This document shows positions 10,794 to 23,375 of a DNA stretch of 64,000 nt, piece by piece. The stretch's first letter is position 1, and the number at the start of each line of letters is the position of its first letter. Both the position numbers and the translations under genes were made by a program. The notes beneath the pieces are model-generated. The model did no database searches. It worked only from the letters and a program-made list of their open reading frames with translations, and was not told the DNA's origin. Source of the stretch: Agriotes lineatus (Eukaryota; Arthropoda; Insecta; Coleoptera; Elateridae); the NCBI GenBank assembly GCA_940337035.1, contig CALNHX010001955.1, positions 62,001 to 126,000 of the forward strand, in the 5' to 3' direction.

Positions 10794-12966
10794 CAGGTTA
10801 GTTGGCAGAATTATTCTTAACGCGATGCGGCGGCTTGACCAAAAGCAGACCAGATTGCAGCATCGACGCTGAAGGTAGCTGACGGCCGTTTAAGATTGTG
10901 ACGGGAAGCTCGCTTCCAAGTGTAAAATTATCAGGCGAAAATGGTTACTTCCAGGTAAAATTTCCAGATAAAAAAATCCTGGTGAAAACTTGTGAGTTCC
11001 AGGCGAAAATAATTCCTGGTAAAAACTTGTGAGTTCCAGGCGAAAATAATTCCTGGTAAAATCCAAAGAAATGCAATTAATATGAGGGTAACAGAAAGAA
11101 AAACCCATCGTACCTGAATTCAATTTTCAGCTTTCAAACACAATCGTCGTGGCGTAATTAGCACGAAGAAAATCCTCACAAGCAAGTGGCTTGTTTGAGG
11201 AACGAAAATATAATGCCTCCGCATTCGGACAATCGAAATGACAACAGGTTAGTTGGCAGAATTATTCTTAACGCGATGCGGCGGCTTGACCAAAAGCAGA
11301 CCAGATTGCAGCATCGACGCTGAAGGTAGCTGACGGCCGTTTAAGATTGTGACGGGAAGCTCGCTTCCAAGTGTAAAATTATCAGGCGAAAATGGTTACT
11401 TCCAGGTAAAATTTCCAGGAGAAGATTTCCAGATAAAAAATCCTGGTGAAAAATTGTGAGTTCCAGGCGAAAATAATTCCTGGTAAAATCCAAAGAAATG
11501 CAATTAATATGAGGGTAACAGAAAGAAAAACCCATCGTACCTGAATTCAATTTTCAGCTTTCAAACACAATCGTCGTGGCGTAATTAGCACGAAGAAAAT
11601 CCTCACAAGCAAGTGGCTTGTTTGAGGAACGAAAATATAATGCCTCCGCATTCGGACAATCGAAATGACAACAGGTTAGTTGGCAGAATTATTCTTAACG
11701 CGATGCGGCGGCTTGACCAAAAGCAGACCAGATTGCAGCATCGACGCTGAAGGTAGCTGACGGCCGTTTAAGATTGTGACGGGAAGCTCGCTTCCAAGTG
11801 TAAAATTATCAGGCGAAAATGGTTACTTCCAGGTAAAATTTCCAGATAAAAAAATCCTGGTGAAAACTTGTGAGTTCCAGGCGAAAATAATTCCTGGTAA
11901 AAACTTGTGAGTTCCAGGCGAAAATAGTTCCTGGTAAAATCCAAAGAAATGCAATTAATATGAGGGTAACAGAAAGAAAAACCCATCGTACCTGAATTCA
12001 ATTTTCAGCTTTCGTGGCGTAATTAGCACGAAGAAAATCCTCACAAGCAAGTGGCTTGTTTGAGCAACGAAAATATAATGCCTCCGCATTCGGACAATCG
12101 AAATGACAACAGGTTAGTTGGAAGAATTATTCTTAACGCGATGCGGCGGCTTGACCAAAAGCAGACCAGATTGCAGCATCGACGCTGAAGGTAGCTGACG
12201 GCCGTTTAAGATTGTGACGGGAAGCTCGCTTCCAAGTGTAAAATTATCAGGCGAAAATGGTTACTTCCAGGTAAAATTTCCAGGAGAAGATTTCCAGATA
12301 AAAAAATCCTGGTGAAAAATTGTGAGTTCCAGGCGAAAATAATTCCTGGTAAAATCCAAAGAAATGCAATTAATATGAGGGTAACAGAAAGAAAAACCCA
12401 TCGTACCTGAATTCAATTTTCAGCTTTCAAACACAATCGTCGTGGCGTAATTAGCACGAAGAAAATCCTCACAAGCAAGTGGCTTGTTTGAGGAACGAAA
12501 ATATAATGCCTCCGCATTCGGACAATCGAAATGACAACAGGTTAGTTGGCAGAATTATTCTTAACGCGATGCGGCGGCTTGACCAAAAGCAGACCAGATT
12601 GCAGCATCGACGCTGAAGGTAGCTGACGGCCGTTTAAGATTGTGACGGGAAGCTCGCTTCCAAGTGTAAAATTATCAGGCGAAAATGGTTACTTCCAGGT
12701 AAAATTTCCAGGAGAAGATTTCCAGATAAAAAAATCCTGGTGAAAACTTGTGAGTTCCAGGCGAAAATAATTCCTGGTAAAATCCAAAGAAATGCAATTA
12801 ATATGAGGGTAACAGAAAGAAAAACCCATCGTACCTGAATTCAATTTTCAGCTTTCAAACACAATCGTCGTGGCGTAATTAGCACGAAGAAAATCCTCAC
12901 AAGCAAGTGGCTTGTTTGAGGAACGAAAATATAATGCCTCCGCATTCGGACAATCGAAATGACAAC
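10794..12966. repeat. Five-copy tandem array, about 427-451 bp per unit
   Basis: Units begin with CAGGTTAGTTGG at 10794, 11245, 11672, 12110 and 12539, and the array ends near 12966. Copies are almost identical. Length differences come from an inner sub-repeat built on TCCAGGCGAAAATAATTCCT, which is present once or twice, and from a GGAGAAGATTTCC block present in some units. Short antisense frames recur in each unit but vary with the sub-repeat number and look accidental. Confidence 0.95.
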
Positions 12967-14279
12967 AGCTGCAAGCTGGGCCTTTGAGATAAGCCAGCGA
13001 ATGTTTGTGGGGTTTTTCCAGAATCGGTACGAAATGAGCGAACTAATAAATTGAAATAATTCGAAATACAATTTGATTATTATTCGAAAACAATATACAG
13101 GCTAGTCCTGAAGTAATTGGTATATGGAGAAAACATTCGAGCGAAGCCGAAAAATGGTTTCATACGGTGAACAAAAACAGTGAGGTTATAGTGTACCTTA
13201 AGCGATATTTAAATTGTAGCTCTGTTTTAATGGGTTTTAATGGAAATAAAGTTGTTCAATTAAAATTAAGGTAGGAGTATACTCATAACCTTTGTTTACA
13301 GTGTTAGATGAATTTCACGTATTAGAATTTCTGTAGCGTATGTTTCCCAAACTTCCATTAGCCACGTGTTCAGTAGCTGTCTCATAAATTACTTAAACAG
13401 GTGCACACGTGTGCAGCCCAACTGCCTTATAAATCAGTCAAAACGCTCTTGGCGCATTAAAAAGGCAATAAAAGTCACTTCAAGATTAAGATATGAGCCA
13501 TAGAACGCAGACGTTGAGCAGATACTTTTGAGATTTTAATCAAAACACTCATTACGCCATTAAAAAGGTCGTAAAAGTAATTTCGAGATTGATATATGAG
13601 CCATAAAACACACGTGTTGAGCAGAAACCTCTTGCAAGCTCTGCCAAAAATCGGTCACGCTATCTCTAATCCCGCAGCACTACAGCCACACATTGCCGAA
13701 TTGATCGGCTGCACCATTTTCAACCAATGGTCAGAAACATCTAATTATTCCCTGCCACAATCGGCTTTCAATCTTTTAAAAGGGTCTCACATAGTCTTCT
13801 GCAGGAGGATTCCTTCAGTTGCTGCATCCAAGCAAGTTGTGTAGTTGATGCCGAATGTATTTACGTGTTTTGACCACATCGGTTTCAATTTCTGGAAATA
13901 TCTTCCCAATCTGCTCTGCGGTATTGAATTGATGGAACCGGTTGATTTAAGTCACTTAAGAAGAGTGCGTACCGAAGTTTATATCCAGCGGCACTTCCGG
14001 ATTTTCCTGCACAAGGGACCAGACACTTAGACCAAGTTCTCACACGGCAGTATCGCTTGTCATGCCCTGCTATCAATTTTTCTCCCAGATCCTTCAGCAG
14101 TTACAGCGGCCCTGCTTGCCACATTCCATTCTATTGAGCTCCCCGAATGCCTGGATTCTCTGCAGCACTGCAGCGTCCAAGTGCAATTCTGGAAGGGACA
14201 TCAAGCAACCCAAGCTGCAGCGAGGGTTTTACAGACGAATATTACGAATCGTTTTTCTATATTCACTATGCTATAGTTA
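12967..14279. other. Non-coding stretch with a diverged direct duplication
   Basis: The only structure I can support is a direct duplication of about 90 bp at 13440-13532 and 13543-13628. Both copies run through a CGCATTAAAAAGGC-like block, GATTAAGATATGAGCC and GTTGAGCAGA. Short open frames exist on both strands at 13596-14280, but none shows a recognisable domain. Confidence 0.55.
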
Positions 14280-15170
14280 ATCGAAATTCAACTAATCTGC
14301 AAAACAAGCAACCCAAACATTTCTCTAAAATTATAAATTTTGAAAAAGAAAGTGTGGATGAAATGAGTCAGTTAATTAATGAAAAAATGGTTAATGCAGT
14401 TAAAAATTGTGCCCACACCTAAAAAGTTAAACAAGGGCCAAAAAAGAAAAGTTTGGATAATGAAGGGCTTAGTTAGGTCTATTAACAAGAGGGATAAACG
14501 TTATAAAGAAAAACAAAAACATCCCCATGATTCAGCAAAAAATAAGGAATTTATATTGTACAGAAATAAATGAAACAAACTTATAAAAACTACAAAAAAT
14601 AATTACTATATAACTCTAAATTTAGTGAAACAGATACTAAGGATAGTAAAACTTTTTGGAATATTGTAAACAAACTCGCAAATTAAAAATACCCATATTA
14701 AAGAAATACTAGCAAAAAATTAAACAATTACTAATAATCTAGTAAAAATTACACCATCTGTGATTCCATCTACTTCTACATTTTCCTCATCCATTTATTT
14801 ATCACCTACAGACGAAGTTGAAATTTAAAATATTATAAATAGTTTAAAAGAATGTTTCACTTAGATTCGATAAAATTACTACTAAAGTACTGAAAACTAT
14901 TTGTAATTATGTAGCTCCACATGTTGCTTTTTTAATCAATATAATAATAGAAAGTGGTATTTGTCCAACTATCTTGCTGCTGTTAAACCTCTAATCAAAA
15001 ATGGAGATAGAGCTAACGTAACAAATTACAGTCCAATATTAGTAATTACAATTTAGCAAACATTTTGGAAAAATAAAACTGAGAATAATTATCTAAAAAA
15101 GAATGATATTTCGGAAAAACAGTTTGGATTTCAAGAACGGAAATCTTCCCAGTATGCTATTACTTACTGA
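14280..15170 (+). pseudogene. Decayed non-LTR retrotransposon RT fragment
   Basis: Read across frames, the translation shows the linker and N-terminal part of a LINE reverse transcriptase: RSINKRDKRYKEKQKHP near 14485, an IINSLK block near 14840, PLIKNGDRANVTNYSPI near 14990, and ISEKQFGFQ near 15110. Several stops and frameshifts are present. The endonuclease domain and the catalytic YxDD block are not found. A CR1/Jockey-like origin is plausible but not proven. Confidence 0.7.
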
Positions 15171-15479
15171 ACACGTTGATGGACACATGCAAAAAGAGGG
15201 AAATGCCTTTCGTGACAGTATTTTAACTTCGCCAAATTTGCGAATATTATTGTAAAACTTATATTTACCTGTTACTTAACTTATAAGGAGGGCAAATAAT
15301 AAACATCGCTGTCACATTACAGATTTTTCTGTACTAGGTATATTTGATATAGACGTTTATAGATTCTAAATAAGAGAACTTATATAACAACTTATTGTTG
15401 GTTAACATGGTAACTTTATGCTTACATATTGCAAAAAAAAACACAAATATTGTTGATACCATAATTTAAAACATGGCGC

Positions 15480-16440
15480 AGGACAAAGTGGGGGTTTGTA
15501 CTCACAAATTTCACACCTCTACCTCGTTTCGCGTCTTACTTTAATTATGGTACATTCTCTACATTTTAGAAATAAATTTGGCTTTTTACGATTTTCCGGA
15601 ACTTTTGCTTTGGTGGAGCATTCCCTCTTCCTTTTACTGGCCCCATTTTTACGAATTTTCTGCCATCTTGAACATCTTCAATTTGCAATAACAGTCTCTG
15701 AACTCAAGAAATATAATTTTTTTTACACTTTTTGTATACAAGAAATTGAATTCCACATTCCAACATCCAAGAGGCGAAAAATAACCTTCTTATACCAACA
15801 ATTAGTTTGACGTGGGCAGCTATAATAATTTAGCATTTGGTCACTTGTCAATTCCAGACATATGTCTATTGTAAGCATTGATTTCTACAGGCTTTTCTTT
15901 CTCGCCACCATATTTGTTCCTAACTTTAACGTTGTACCCGGTCGTTATCGCAAGAACATCGCGTTTGTCCTTCCATTTACTGACATAAACGCTATCGATT
16001 CTTTTTTCTCCAAATATGTTCATCTTTACGCAATTTTAGCAAGGGATTACCTCATCGATTTATTCTGAGGGCTCCGGTAGAATGAGTTTTATATTTCAGT
16101 ATCTAATTTTGAACACGGGACATACTATTATGGAAGTTGTCCATGTAATCGTGGTGGCCTTTGTTGAGGTAGGTACGGTCCTAGAAGTCTAAAAACAAGT
16201 TGCTCGGTTTTAGAATTTATTTCTGGATCTGGCTGCACCCGATCTCTTCCTGGATAAATCTCCATAATTAACATGTGGCCATCATGCGAAGTCAGCTCGT
16301 AGAACTTTATTTCATACTTTGATTTTTTGTTTTTAATATATTATCTAAACACAAAACAGTCTCTAAATAATAACATTGACTCATCTAAGAATAGAGCTTC
16401 AGTAGAAAAGAAGACAGAGTTGCTATTATTTATAATTAGT
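15480..16440 (-). pseudogene. Decayed piggyBac-type transposase
   Basis: On the minus strand, blocks typical of the piggyBac DDE domain appear in order: KFYELTSHDGHMLIMEIYPG near 16300, a MDN-like block near 16155, VSKWKDKRDVLAITTGYNVK near 15955-15990, and INAYNRHMSGID near 15845-15880 (the YN..M.G.D signature). A hydrophobic, cysteine-containing tail follows to about 15480. At least five frameshifts or stops are present and no single frame exceeds 60 residues. Confidence 0.75.
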
Positions 16441-16589
16441 TCCAGTAGACTTCTAACTTTTATAAGACGATCTTGTTAATTATTTTCATTCGAATTAGAA
16501 CTCAAACATCTAAGTATTTGTTCAAATCAATGCCCTCTCAAAAGGAGTAAAAAAATGATGATAAGTACAATGGGTTGTGTGTATAGTTA

Positions 16590-16722
16590 TTTGTATTACT
16601 AGGGAGGAAAGTGTAAGATTGCCTCCCGCAGACTATTTTTATGCCAGAGCGAGCGTTAGCGAGCGAGGGCAGAAATAATAATCTAAGGGAGGCGATAACA
16701 CTTTACTCCAGAGTAATACATA
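16590..16722. repeat. Imperfect palindrome with GAGCGAGCG centre
   Basis: Arms run inward from TTGTATTACTAGGGAGG at 16590 and from about 16722, meeting at a CG-rich centre (GAGCGAGCGTTAGCGAGCGAG). It resembles the palindromic half of the compound foldback insertions in this window, but no second inverted pair was found next to it. It may be a truncated relative. Confidence 0.65.
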
Positions 16723-17739
16723 TAATTTTGTCTACAACTCACTTTTAAAATCATGTCTATGATTTATTATTTTGGATTTCGTTCTAAATTTCGTTTATCA
16801 AGATCCAGTATGTTATTGAATCTGTATCATCTAAGATCATTTTTAGTAATCTTAATAATTGTACAATTAATGTTAATAAATAAATTCTGATTTTGTTATC
16901 AATTTTATTTGGCGAAAAATTTATTTTGCTCCCTAGGAAGAAAAATTGATTTTTCTCCCTAAGAATTTATTTTTCTCCCTAGGGAGGACATTGCCTACTT
17001 TGGGCCCTAATTTTAGGGAGCAAAAGCGTACTTTCGAAACAAGGAGTAGAAAAAATAATTTCCTGATTACAGGTACTTTAATTTGTCCTTGAAGAAGACA
17101 TAAACAAACAAAAATCAGCTTCCTACTGCTACGGATTTTAGCACGATTCATATACGTAGTACATGTTTCTTCCATAATTGTTGGTGCTAGTCACTATAAA
17201 ATCCATAATATCTTGGTTCCATATCTGTTCGAATACATTAATTCGCGCCATATCTTGTATAACGTCTATTTTGATACCAGACTGAGTTACATCAAATTGA
17301 AAATTTAATTAGAAATATCAGATGTTACGTCTTCCCAAATGTCACATACGTCGATATTATTGTCAGCTGGAATCTGCATCACCACCAAACTCCCCAACAT
17401 CGCTGTACGGATCATCCTCCTATATAGTACAGTAAAACTAGGCTTTAACCCAAACATAAAAAAAAAAGTTCTACCCAGCGGCAAACTGTTTAGTACTCTC
17501 CTCTTAGTAAGTGGTAAAAAGTTGCACAACCTTGCGCGTCGGGTTTAGGCGGGAGGAGGTGGAAAGGTGGTAAAATGGTAGGTTTCGACAGTTTTACGAA
17601 AATATCTCGTTAACTATGAGGTTTAGCGCAAACTTTATCTTATACAAAATTAATGCAAATTTAATTTACAATAAAAATCGTCATATGCGCTTTTGCTCTC
17701 CAGTAAAGGATTACGGAGATATGGTGGGGTAAAAATTTA
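16723..17739. other. Non-coding stretch without clear features
   Basis: AT-rich DNA with a short direct repeat of a TCCCTA(g/a)G(g/a)A motif at about 16930-16985. Small open frames on both strands (up to about 80 codons) show no domain I recognise. Confidence 0.5.
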
Positions 17740-18266
17740 ACTTTTTCTGTTTGGTCAAAAAAATTATGAACGCCTATAAACTCGTAACGTTCGCTCCAAG
17801 TGCATTATATAAAGGGTTGAGAAAACTGGGGAGGCCAGATGGTTATGGTAAAGAACCCAGCACAAAACACGAACAACATTTGCGCAGATCATTCACTACT
17901 ACACATGTTGCAGTGAAAGTAGAAGATGCAATTAATGTCACTCTTGGAAAAGCAGAATTTCTAACTAATAGTAAGAACAAGATGCAACTGATTGCTCTCA
18001 TCATCGTACACTTACAGCAAGTTAGCTTCAAAGTGATTCAGTCAGAAGGTGATGCTGACACCAACATCGCTTTTACTGCAATTGACAAATCAAAAAAGAA
18101 AAAAGAGGCTATCATGATTGGCAATGACACCGATTTATTGGTCTTGGTGGTTGTTCCTGCTCGAGCCAACAAACAGTTGAAGATGGCTGTACCGAAGAAA
18201 GGTAACCAAGAAGAAAAAGTTTCTACATTGGAGACATGCGTGGTATCGGGGAAATTATATCTATAA
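17740..18266 (+). pseudogene. PIN-like repeat-family protein fragment
   Basis: An open frame of about 170 codons contains FLTNSKNKMQLIALI near 17960, a GDADTNIAFTAI block near 18045, and IMIGNDTDLLVLVVV near 18110. This spacing of acidic residues is typical of PIN/FLAP-like nuclease folds and of a repeated arthropod protein family I know only as uncharacterised. The C-terminus stops abruptly where an inverted copy of the last coding bases begins, so the gene is truncated by rearrangement. Confidence 0.5.
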
Positions 18267-18335
18267 ATTGAAGAAAGAGAACATTCTTCATTTCCCAATG
18301 TCTCCAATGCAGTAAACTTTTTCTTCTTGGTTACC
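18201..18335. repeat. Inverted repeat, 37-bp arms
   Basis: The arm at 18201-18237 (GGTAACCAAGAAGAAAAAGT onward) recurs inverted at 18299-18335 with one or two differences and a 61-bp spacer. The left arm is the end of the PIN-like coding frame, so the right arm is probably an inverted duplication made during truncation. Confidence 0.85.
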
Positions 18336-18449
18336 TGGGAGCTTAGCGGATGGGAGTTTTTAGGCTATACGCTAATACTGCCCAACTCTGGGTCTTTTCT
18401 AATTATATGCTCTTTGGTACCACCAAGCACACAAAAACCCCGGAAAATA

Positions 18450-18845
18450 TGTGAACCATGGTGTAAAGAATACAAGGTGAAACGTTCCCGGTGATGCGCA
18501 GTCGTTCAGAAAATAGAGGGGAGATGTCAACCAATCCCCCATGGGCCTACACAGGAAATCTATTATTGCCGCGATCATGGTGTAACCATGGACGCGTTCG
18601 TATATTGTTCCTGGCACTGTCAGTCGATGTCAAATTCGAGGTGAACAGGTTAGGTTTTTCGTCAGTCTGACACCAACTGACGCAAATCCTAACCTCGAAT
18701 TTGACATCGACAGCGTCTTCAACAATACACTTCAGTACTACCAATCCTGCCATTTGTGGGCCCATGTCCTATTGGTTGAATTTGAGGTTCGCCCACATTT
18801 TGCGGAACGTTACACCTTGTATTCTTTACAGCATGATGTGAACTA
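18450..18845. repeat. Foldback of about 400 bp
   Basis: The right half (about 18740-18845) is the diverged reverse complement of the left half (about 18450-18555). An inner, closer pair (TGTCAAATTCGAGGT near 18629 and CCTCGAATTTGACA near 18692) surrounds the centre near 18665. Just left, at about 18420, lies a block (CCACCAAGCACACAAAA) that recurs inverted near 26760, so these pieces belong to a dispersed repeat family. Confidence 0.75.
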
Positions 18846-19145
18846 AATCTAAAATTCCAGTAAGGGGAACTAACGAACCAATAAAGAACAAGCTTTGCGG
18901 AGAGGTACATTCAAACAAAAAACAAATGTCACTTCGCTATTGCTGTTATAGCGTCAGATAGAAGTGTCTAATTTCTAGGTTTTTTAGTGCTGTTGTTCAT
19001 TAGTTTTGTTGTTCTTTGTTAATTTTTGTTAGTATTGCTTTTCTTTGTTAGTTCTGTTTGTTATTGTTTACCTATTCGCCGTTTAATTCTGGGCGGCTTG
19101 GTTAAACATCAAGTCTAAAATGCTACCTTAAGTTGCAGTTATATA

Positions 19146-19602
19146 TTTATGTAATACCTACCACAGAATAATACAGAATGGCCTGTCGGTTTAAAATTCA
19201 GGTAGTTTTTTCTTTGCGCATGCGCGAGTTCTGGTGGTGTGCAGTCAGCTGTTTTCCATATTTTACACGTGTACTTCCGGCTGTCAATGACCCCTTATAA
19301 GAAGGTTATGTTCTTTTGTGCAAGTGGTTTTAAAATATTAATTTAATATGAGTGCACAGAAAAGATCTTTTGGTTGCAAATGGTGTACTGTGCATTTCCA
19401 TATAAATTGCATGGACTTTAAACGTACGGATTATTTCTGTTCAGTTTAAAATTTAGGCGCATAATTTTGAATTTGCCACCTATGCACACCACTAGGATCA
19501 TGGTGGACAATTTCAAGGTCACAAAAATTGAGTATGCTGACATCAAAAGCGCCGACACAGAGAGGCCATTCTGATTTAGGGTATTATTCTGTGGTAATAC
19601 CA
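19146..19602. mobile_element. MITE-like element
   Basis: The left end (GTAATACC, then ACAGAATAATA and CAGAATGGCCT at 19151-19183) is matched inverted at the right end (AGGCCATTCTG, then TATTATTCTGTGGTAATAC at 19560-19602). There is no coding capacity. Its outer edge abuts the motif ATATGCTCTTTGG, which recurs near 18407, 19610, 19947 and 22780 and may be the end of another element. Confidence 0.65.
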
Positions 19603-20334
19603 AAGAACATATAATATGCTCTTTGGCAAAGAAGATATAACATAGAACTTCAGCCCCGAGGTTTATCTGCGTATACCGCGAAGTTACTCGTCCACCAGGG
19701 TCGCAGTTTTAGGCCCTCTGTGAGCTGAGTAACCAGTTAAAATCCTCTCAAGGTATTCCAGAAACAAACCATTCTAAAGATTGCTTGGACTAAATCGATT
19801 AGCGGTGTTGCCAGATTTAAAACATATTTAAAACGGTGTTATATAATTGCGTTTTCCTCCGTTAACATTGTAGCTCAAACTTGCTACTTTTATTGAAATT
19901 ACAGAAATTCGTCAGATAGATTAGAATTACAATAATTCAGAAATATATGCTCTTTGGTATTACATACGGCGCCGGCGCCGTTGTTTTGCTTGCGCTCGCA
20001 TCTTTCGCAATTCACGGACTTCGGCCGTTGGCCCGCTCGATATTTAAAATTGTTTGAAGTGGACGTTGTCCATTCTATCGAATTTGTCAAAGGGAAAGCT
20101 CCTACGACGCCCAATTTCAGTTTTCGAGATGGCACGGCTTAGGTATGTGCATACGCACCTCGAATGATTTTTAAAAAACTTGTCCCGAACCGGCTTCGAA
20201 CTTCCTACCTACCCGCCTAACGTTCGTAGAAGTATTTCTTTCTCTGTCGCTGGCTCATGCAAATTTCGTTTTCCTTTTTAGTGCCCCGGACCCGCGTACA
20301 TCAGCTGCACCGTGCCACTCGAACGAAAACGTTC
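19603..20334. other. Unassigned stretch
   Basis: It includes a small GC palindrome (GGCGCCGGCGCC near 19968) and a moderately GC-rich segment at 19950-20330 with short open frames on both strands. No domain is recognised. Confidence 0.4.
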
Positions 20335-20527
20335 GATCGCTGTCTTTCTCTTCTCTGTCTCTGTCTCTCTGTTTCTCTGTCTCTATGCCTCTCTGTCTCT
20401 GTCTCTGTCTCTCTCTGTCTCTCTCTGTCTCTGTCACTGTCTCTCTCTCTCTCTCTCTCTCTCCCCTTGTCTCTCTCTCTCTGTCGTCTCTCTCTCTCTC
20501 TCTGTCTCTCTGTCTTTCTCTCTGTCT

Positions 20528-20570
<43 letters not shown>

Positions 20571-20582
20571 TCTCTCTTTGTG
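20335..20582. repeat. (TC/TG)n pyrimidine microsatellite
   Basis: About 250 bp of CTCTCTGTCTCT-type simple sequence. It generates long Ser/Leu-rich frames on one strand and Arg/Glu-rich frames on the other, none of them genuine. Confidence 0.97.
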
Positions 20583-20829
20583 TTTCATCTTATACATAAC
20601 ATCCGGCCGTTTGGATTTCATGCAGTTTTCGGACCTTAGACGCGCTCGATATTTTTAGATTTGGTTTTAAACTCCTGGGCGCGAGCAGCTACTACTTCTT
20701 AGTTTGTTGGTCGCCAACGCGACTTATTGTCACGCGTACGGCTGTTTATTGTTCTCTGCGAAAATTTAATTAATTCTTTTTAAGCTAGAATCCCTGACTT
20801 CAAACCTTCTTCTATTTTCTCTCTTTTGT

Positions 20830-21400
20830 TCGTACACATAATTCGTTTTTCAAATCCTTTCTTACGTTTTCCTGTAAAAAAACTTATTTTCTCATGTGGT
20901 TCTTTTGCTTTTTAAATCTCTTTTGACGTTTTCCTGTTAAAGAACCTCTTTTTTCATGTGTATATTCTGTTTTTTAAATCTTTTATTACGTTTTCCTGTA
21001 AAAAACCTCTTTTTCCATGTGTATATTTTGCTTTTTAAATCTCTTCTTACGTTTTCCTGTAAAAAAACCTCCTTTTTCATATGGATTCTTTTTTTTAATC
21101 TTTTCTTACGTTTTAGTTAAAAAATACTATTTTGTTCATATAAATCTTTCTTACGTTTTAGTTAAAAAAGCTGTTTTTTCATATGGATCTTTTGTTTTTT
21201 AAATCTTTTCCTACGTTTTAGTTAAGAAAAACAGTTTTTCATATGGATCTTTTGTATCTTAAATTTTTTCTTACGTTTTAGTTTAAAAAAAACTCTCTTT
21301 TCTTATGGATCTTTCGTTTTTTAAATCTTTCTTACGTTTTAGTAAAAAAACTCTTTTTTCATATGGATCTTTCGGTTTTTAAATCTTTTCTTACGTTAAG
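20830..21400. repeat. About ten-copy tandem repeat of 60 bp
   Basis: The block CTTACGTTTT recurs at about 20862, 20925, 20986, 21048, 21106, 21151, 21211, 21271, 21331 and 21391. Each copy is followed by an A run, then TTTTTTCATATGGATCTTTT and a T-rich tail. The left units carry TTTTCCTGTAA and the right units TTTTAGTTAA, so the array has two sub-families. Confidence 0.9.
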
Positions 21401-21822
21401 ATAACACTTGCTAGAAATTGGTATCGGCGTTTGGAGTGGAGGAATGACGTCAAATAGATAGGAATTACAATAATTCAGAAATATTTTAATGGTAGGTAAT
21501 TCACTAATTAACTAATATGTATTTTGTACTGTATTTGGATTCCTTTCTTGAGATAATTGTATCTGGAAAGATTTTGTAGGGTTAACAAGGTTCACCGAAG
21601 TCATCACTCATTTATTCTCTGGTAATGGATGGCTGTCCGAATCAGGATAGAGGTATGTGGTGGGACCATCCTCCCCATCCTTTTTTTGTATTATTACGAA
21701 TATATTTTTATTATCGATTAAATAAACTGTCACATTTTAATGCAGTGTTTTTCATTTTGTCTATTTCTCTAAACGTTTATTTTTTTAATAAACATATATT
21801 TTGTTAACTTCATTATACATTA

Positions 21823-22264
21823 GCATTTTTTCCATTTACCATTTTTGCGAAATATCAAAACTAACGGAGGTACAGGGTGTTAAAGATTCAAATTAAGAAC
21901 AAAAATTAAACTAAACTTAATCTAACTTAAATTACATGTTAAAAATTATTACCAATCGCTTCTACACATACGTTCCGCGTATAAGAGCGATGCGGCAGCG
22001 GCATTTTGACGAAACTCCCAGTAAATAATAAGTATATTCACTAATTTATTATTTTCATAACATGAACCATTACTGTAGCAATAACATTAATAGAATTACA
22101 ACGGGAAACTAGTTGACAGGTTATTGCTTGACAACAGACATAAACAAAAATAAAATTTTCCAACCACCTTTACGCCAAAGTTTAGTCTTTACTTTGAAAC
22201 TTTAATACCCTGTACCTGCGTTAATTTTTATATTTCGGAAAAGCGGTAAATGAAAAAAATGCTT
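21823..22264. mobile_element. MITE-like element with about 70-bp terminal inverted repeats
   Basis: The left end (about 21823-21890) includes CATTTACC, GAAATAT and GGTACAGGGTGTTAAAG. The right end (about 22188-22264) carries the same blocks inverted, including CTTTAATACCCTGTACC. The interior is non-coding. GGTACAGGGTG-type ends are common among Tc1/mariner-derived MITEs. Confidence 0.7.
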
Positions 22265-22824
22265 TATTTACTGGTAAACTGAAAGAATCAACTTAAAAAT
22301 CACCATGTAGAGGAAGCATTAAAAATCTGCAAAATTTTATTTTAGTGTCATTCTAAATGCCGATGTAAACGCCGACATTTCATATACATATTTGACTAGC
22401 GCAAAAATTCCTTAAAGAGTTATTTCAGTTTAAAAAAGAGTAAGTAGCTTTTATCGTTCCTGGCCTAATCATTTTGATTCCTAAGCGCCAAATTAAAATC
22501 GTAATTGTCCAGTATATGTCATATTTGAAATCATAATTTAAGTAATCCTGAAAATGAAGCTTGTAATTCCAAGGTCATTGCCACATAGAAGCAAGCCACT
22601 GTGTTGCAACAATGTTAAATATTTTCTCTCAAAGCAGGTAAGACACCATTAGCAAAGATTAAATAAACAAGGATAGGTAGAAGAGTTCCTTGTCTGAACG
22701 AATTATTGGCACTTTCTCACGAAATATTTGCTTATGCAACCCATATTACACATTTACGATTGGCATATGGTTGAGCCATTATATGCTCTTTGGTAATACT
22801 AAATTCCTTTTTACGTAGGATTAC

Positions 22825-23345
22825 AATGAGCTATAAAGCAAGAAAGCTTTTGTGCATTCAGAAACAAGAAGTACGATTGCAAATGTCATAAAGTGTTTTT
22901 GATGGACAGAAGACTTCTAGAACGTTGATATTTTCGTTAGAGCAGAACTAGCAGCCTCAGTAACTGGAAAATCAACCTGTCTGATAAAAAAAGTTCGTAA
23001 GGAGTATGCTACAGTAGGTAATACATAAAAAATACCTAACAATATTATTTCGCAGCATTGTCATTAAAAAGCTTAAATCAGGTAATACTTTAAACTTTAC
23101 TTCTTCCAGGCACAACTTCTTTAACATCTCCGCATAAGAAGAAACTCAAGGAAGACTCTAAAAAAATAGTTCTCGACGAGATTTTGATTTGGGAGTTTTA
23201 CGAAGAACGGTTCATGAAATGTTCACTGTGGAATATAAAGTACGCTAAACGTATTAGTAAACAGATTGAATGAAAAAGTTAACTATACTGGCCGCCGAGA
23301 AACTTTGAGAAAGAATCTAAATGAAATAGGCTTTCATTATAAAAA
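22825..23345 (+). pseudogene. Fragment of an IS630/Tc1-like transposase, with possible intron
   Basis: Across frames the translation gives SLTSPHKKKLKEDSKK near 23120, FDLGVLRRTVHEMFTVEYK near 23185, and RRETLRKNLNEIGFHYKK near 23295. This is the order of helix-turn-helix blocks seen in arthropod IS630-type transposases. An apparent intron (GT near 23016, polypyrimidine-AG ending near 23110) separates these from an upstream coding-like segment. The catalytic domain is missing. Confidence 0.45.
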
Positions 23346-23375
23346 ATATGTTAATAATTAGTAGCTGGCATGGAT

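Noticed and set aside
10890..12001. Repeated 69-77 codon minus-strand frames
   Set aside because: They recur only because the DNA unit recurs, and length changes with the sub-repeat number.
20257..20658. Ser/Leu-rich and Arg/Glu-rich ORFs
   Set aside because: Products of the (TC/TG)n microsatellite on the two strands.
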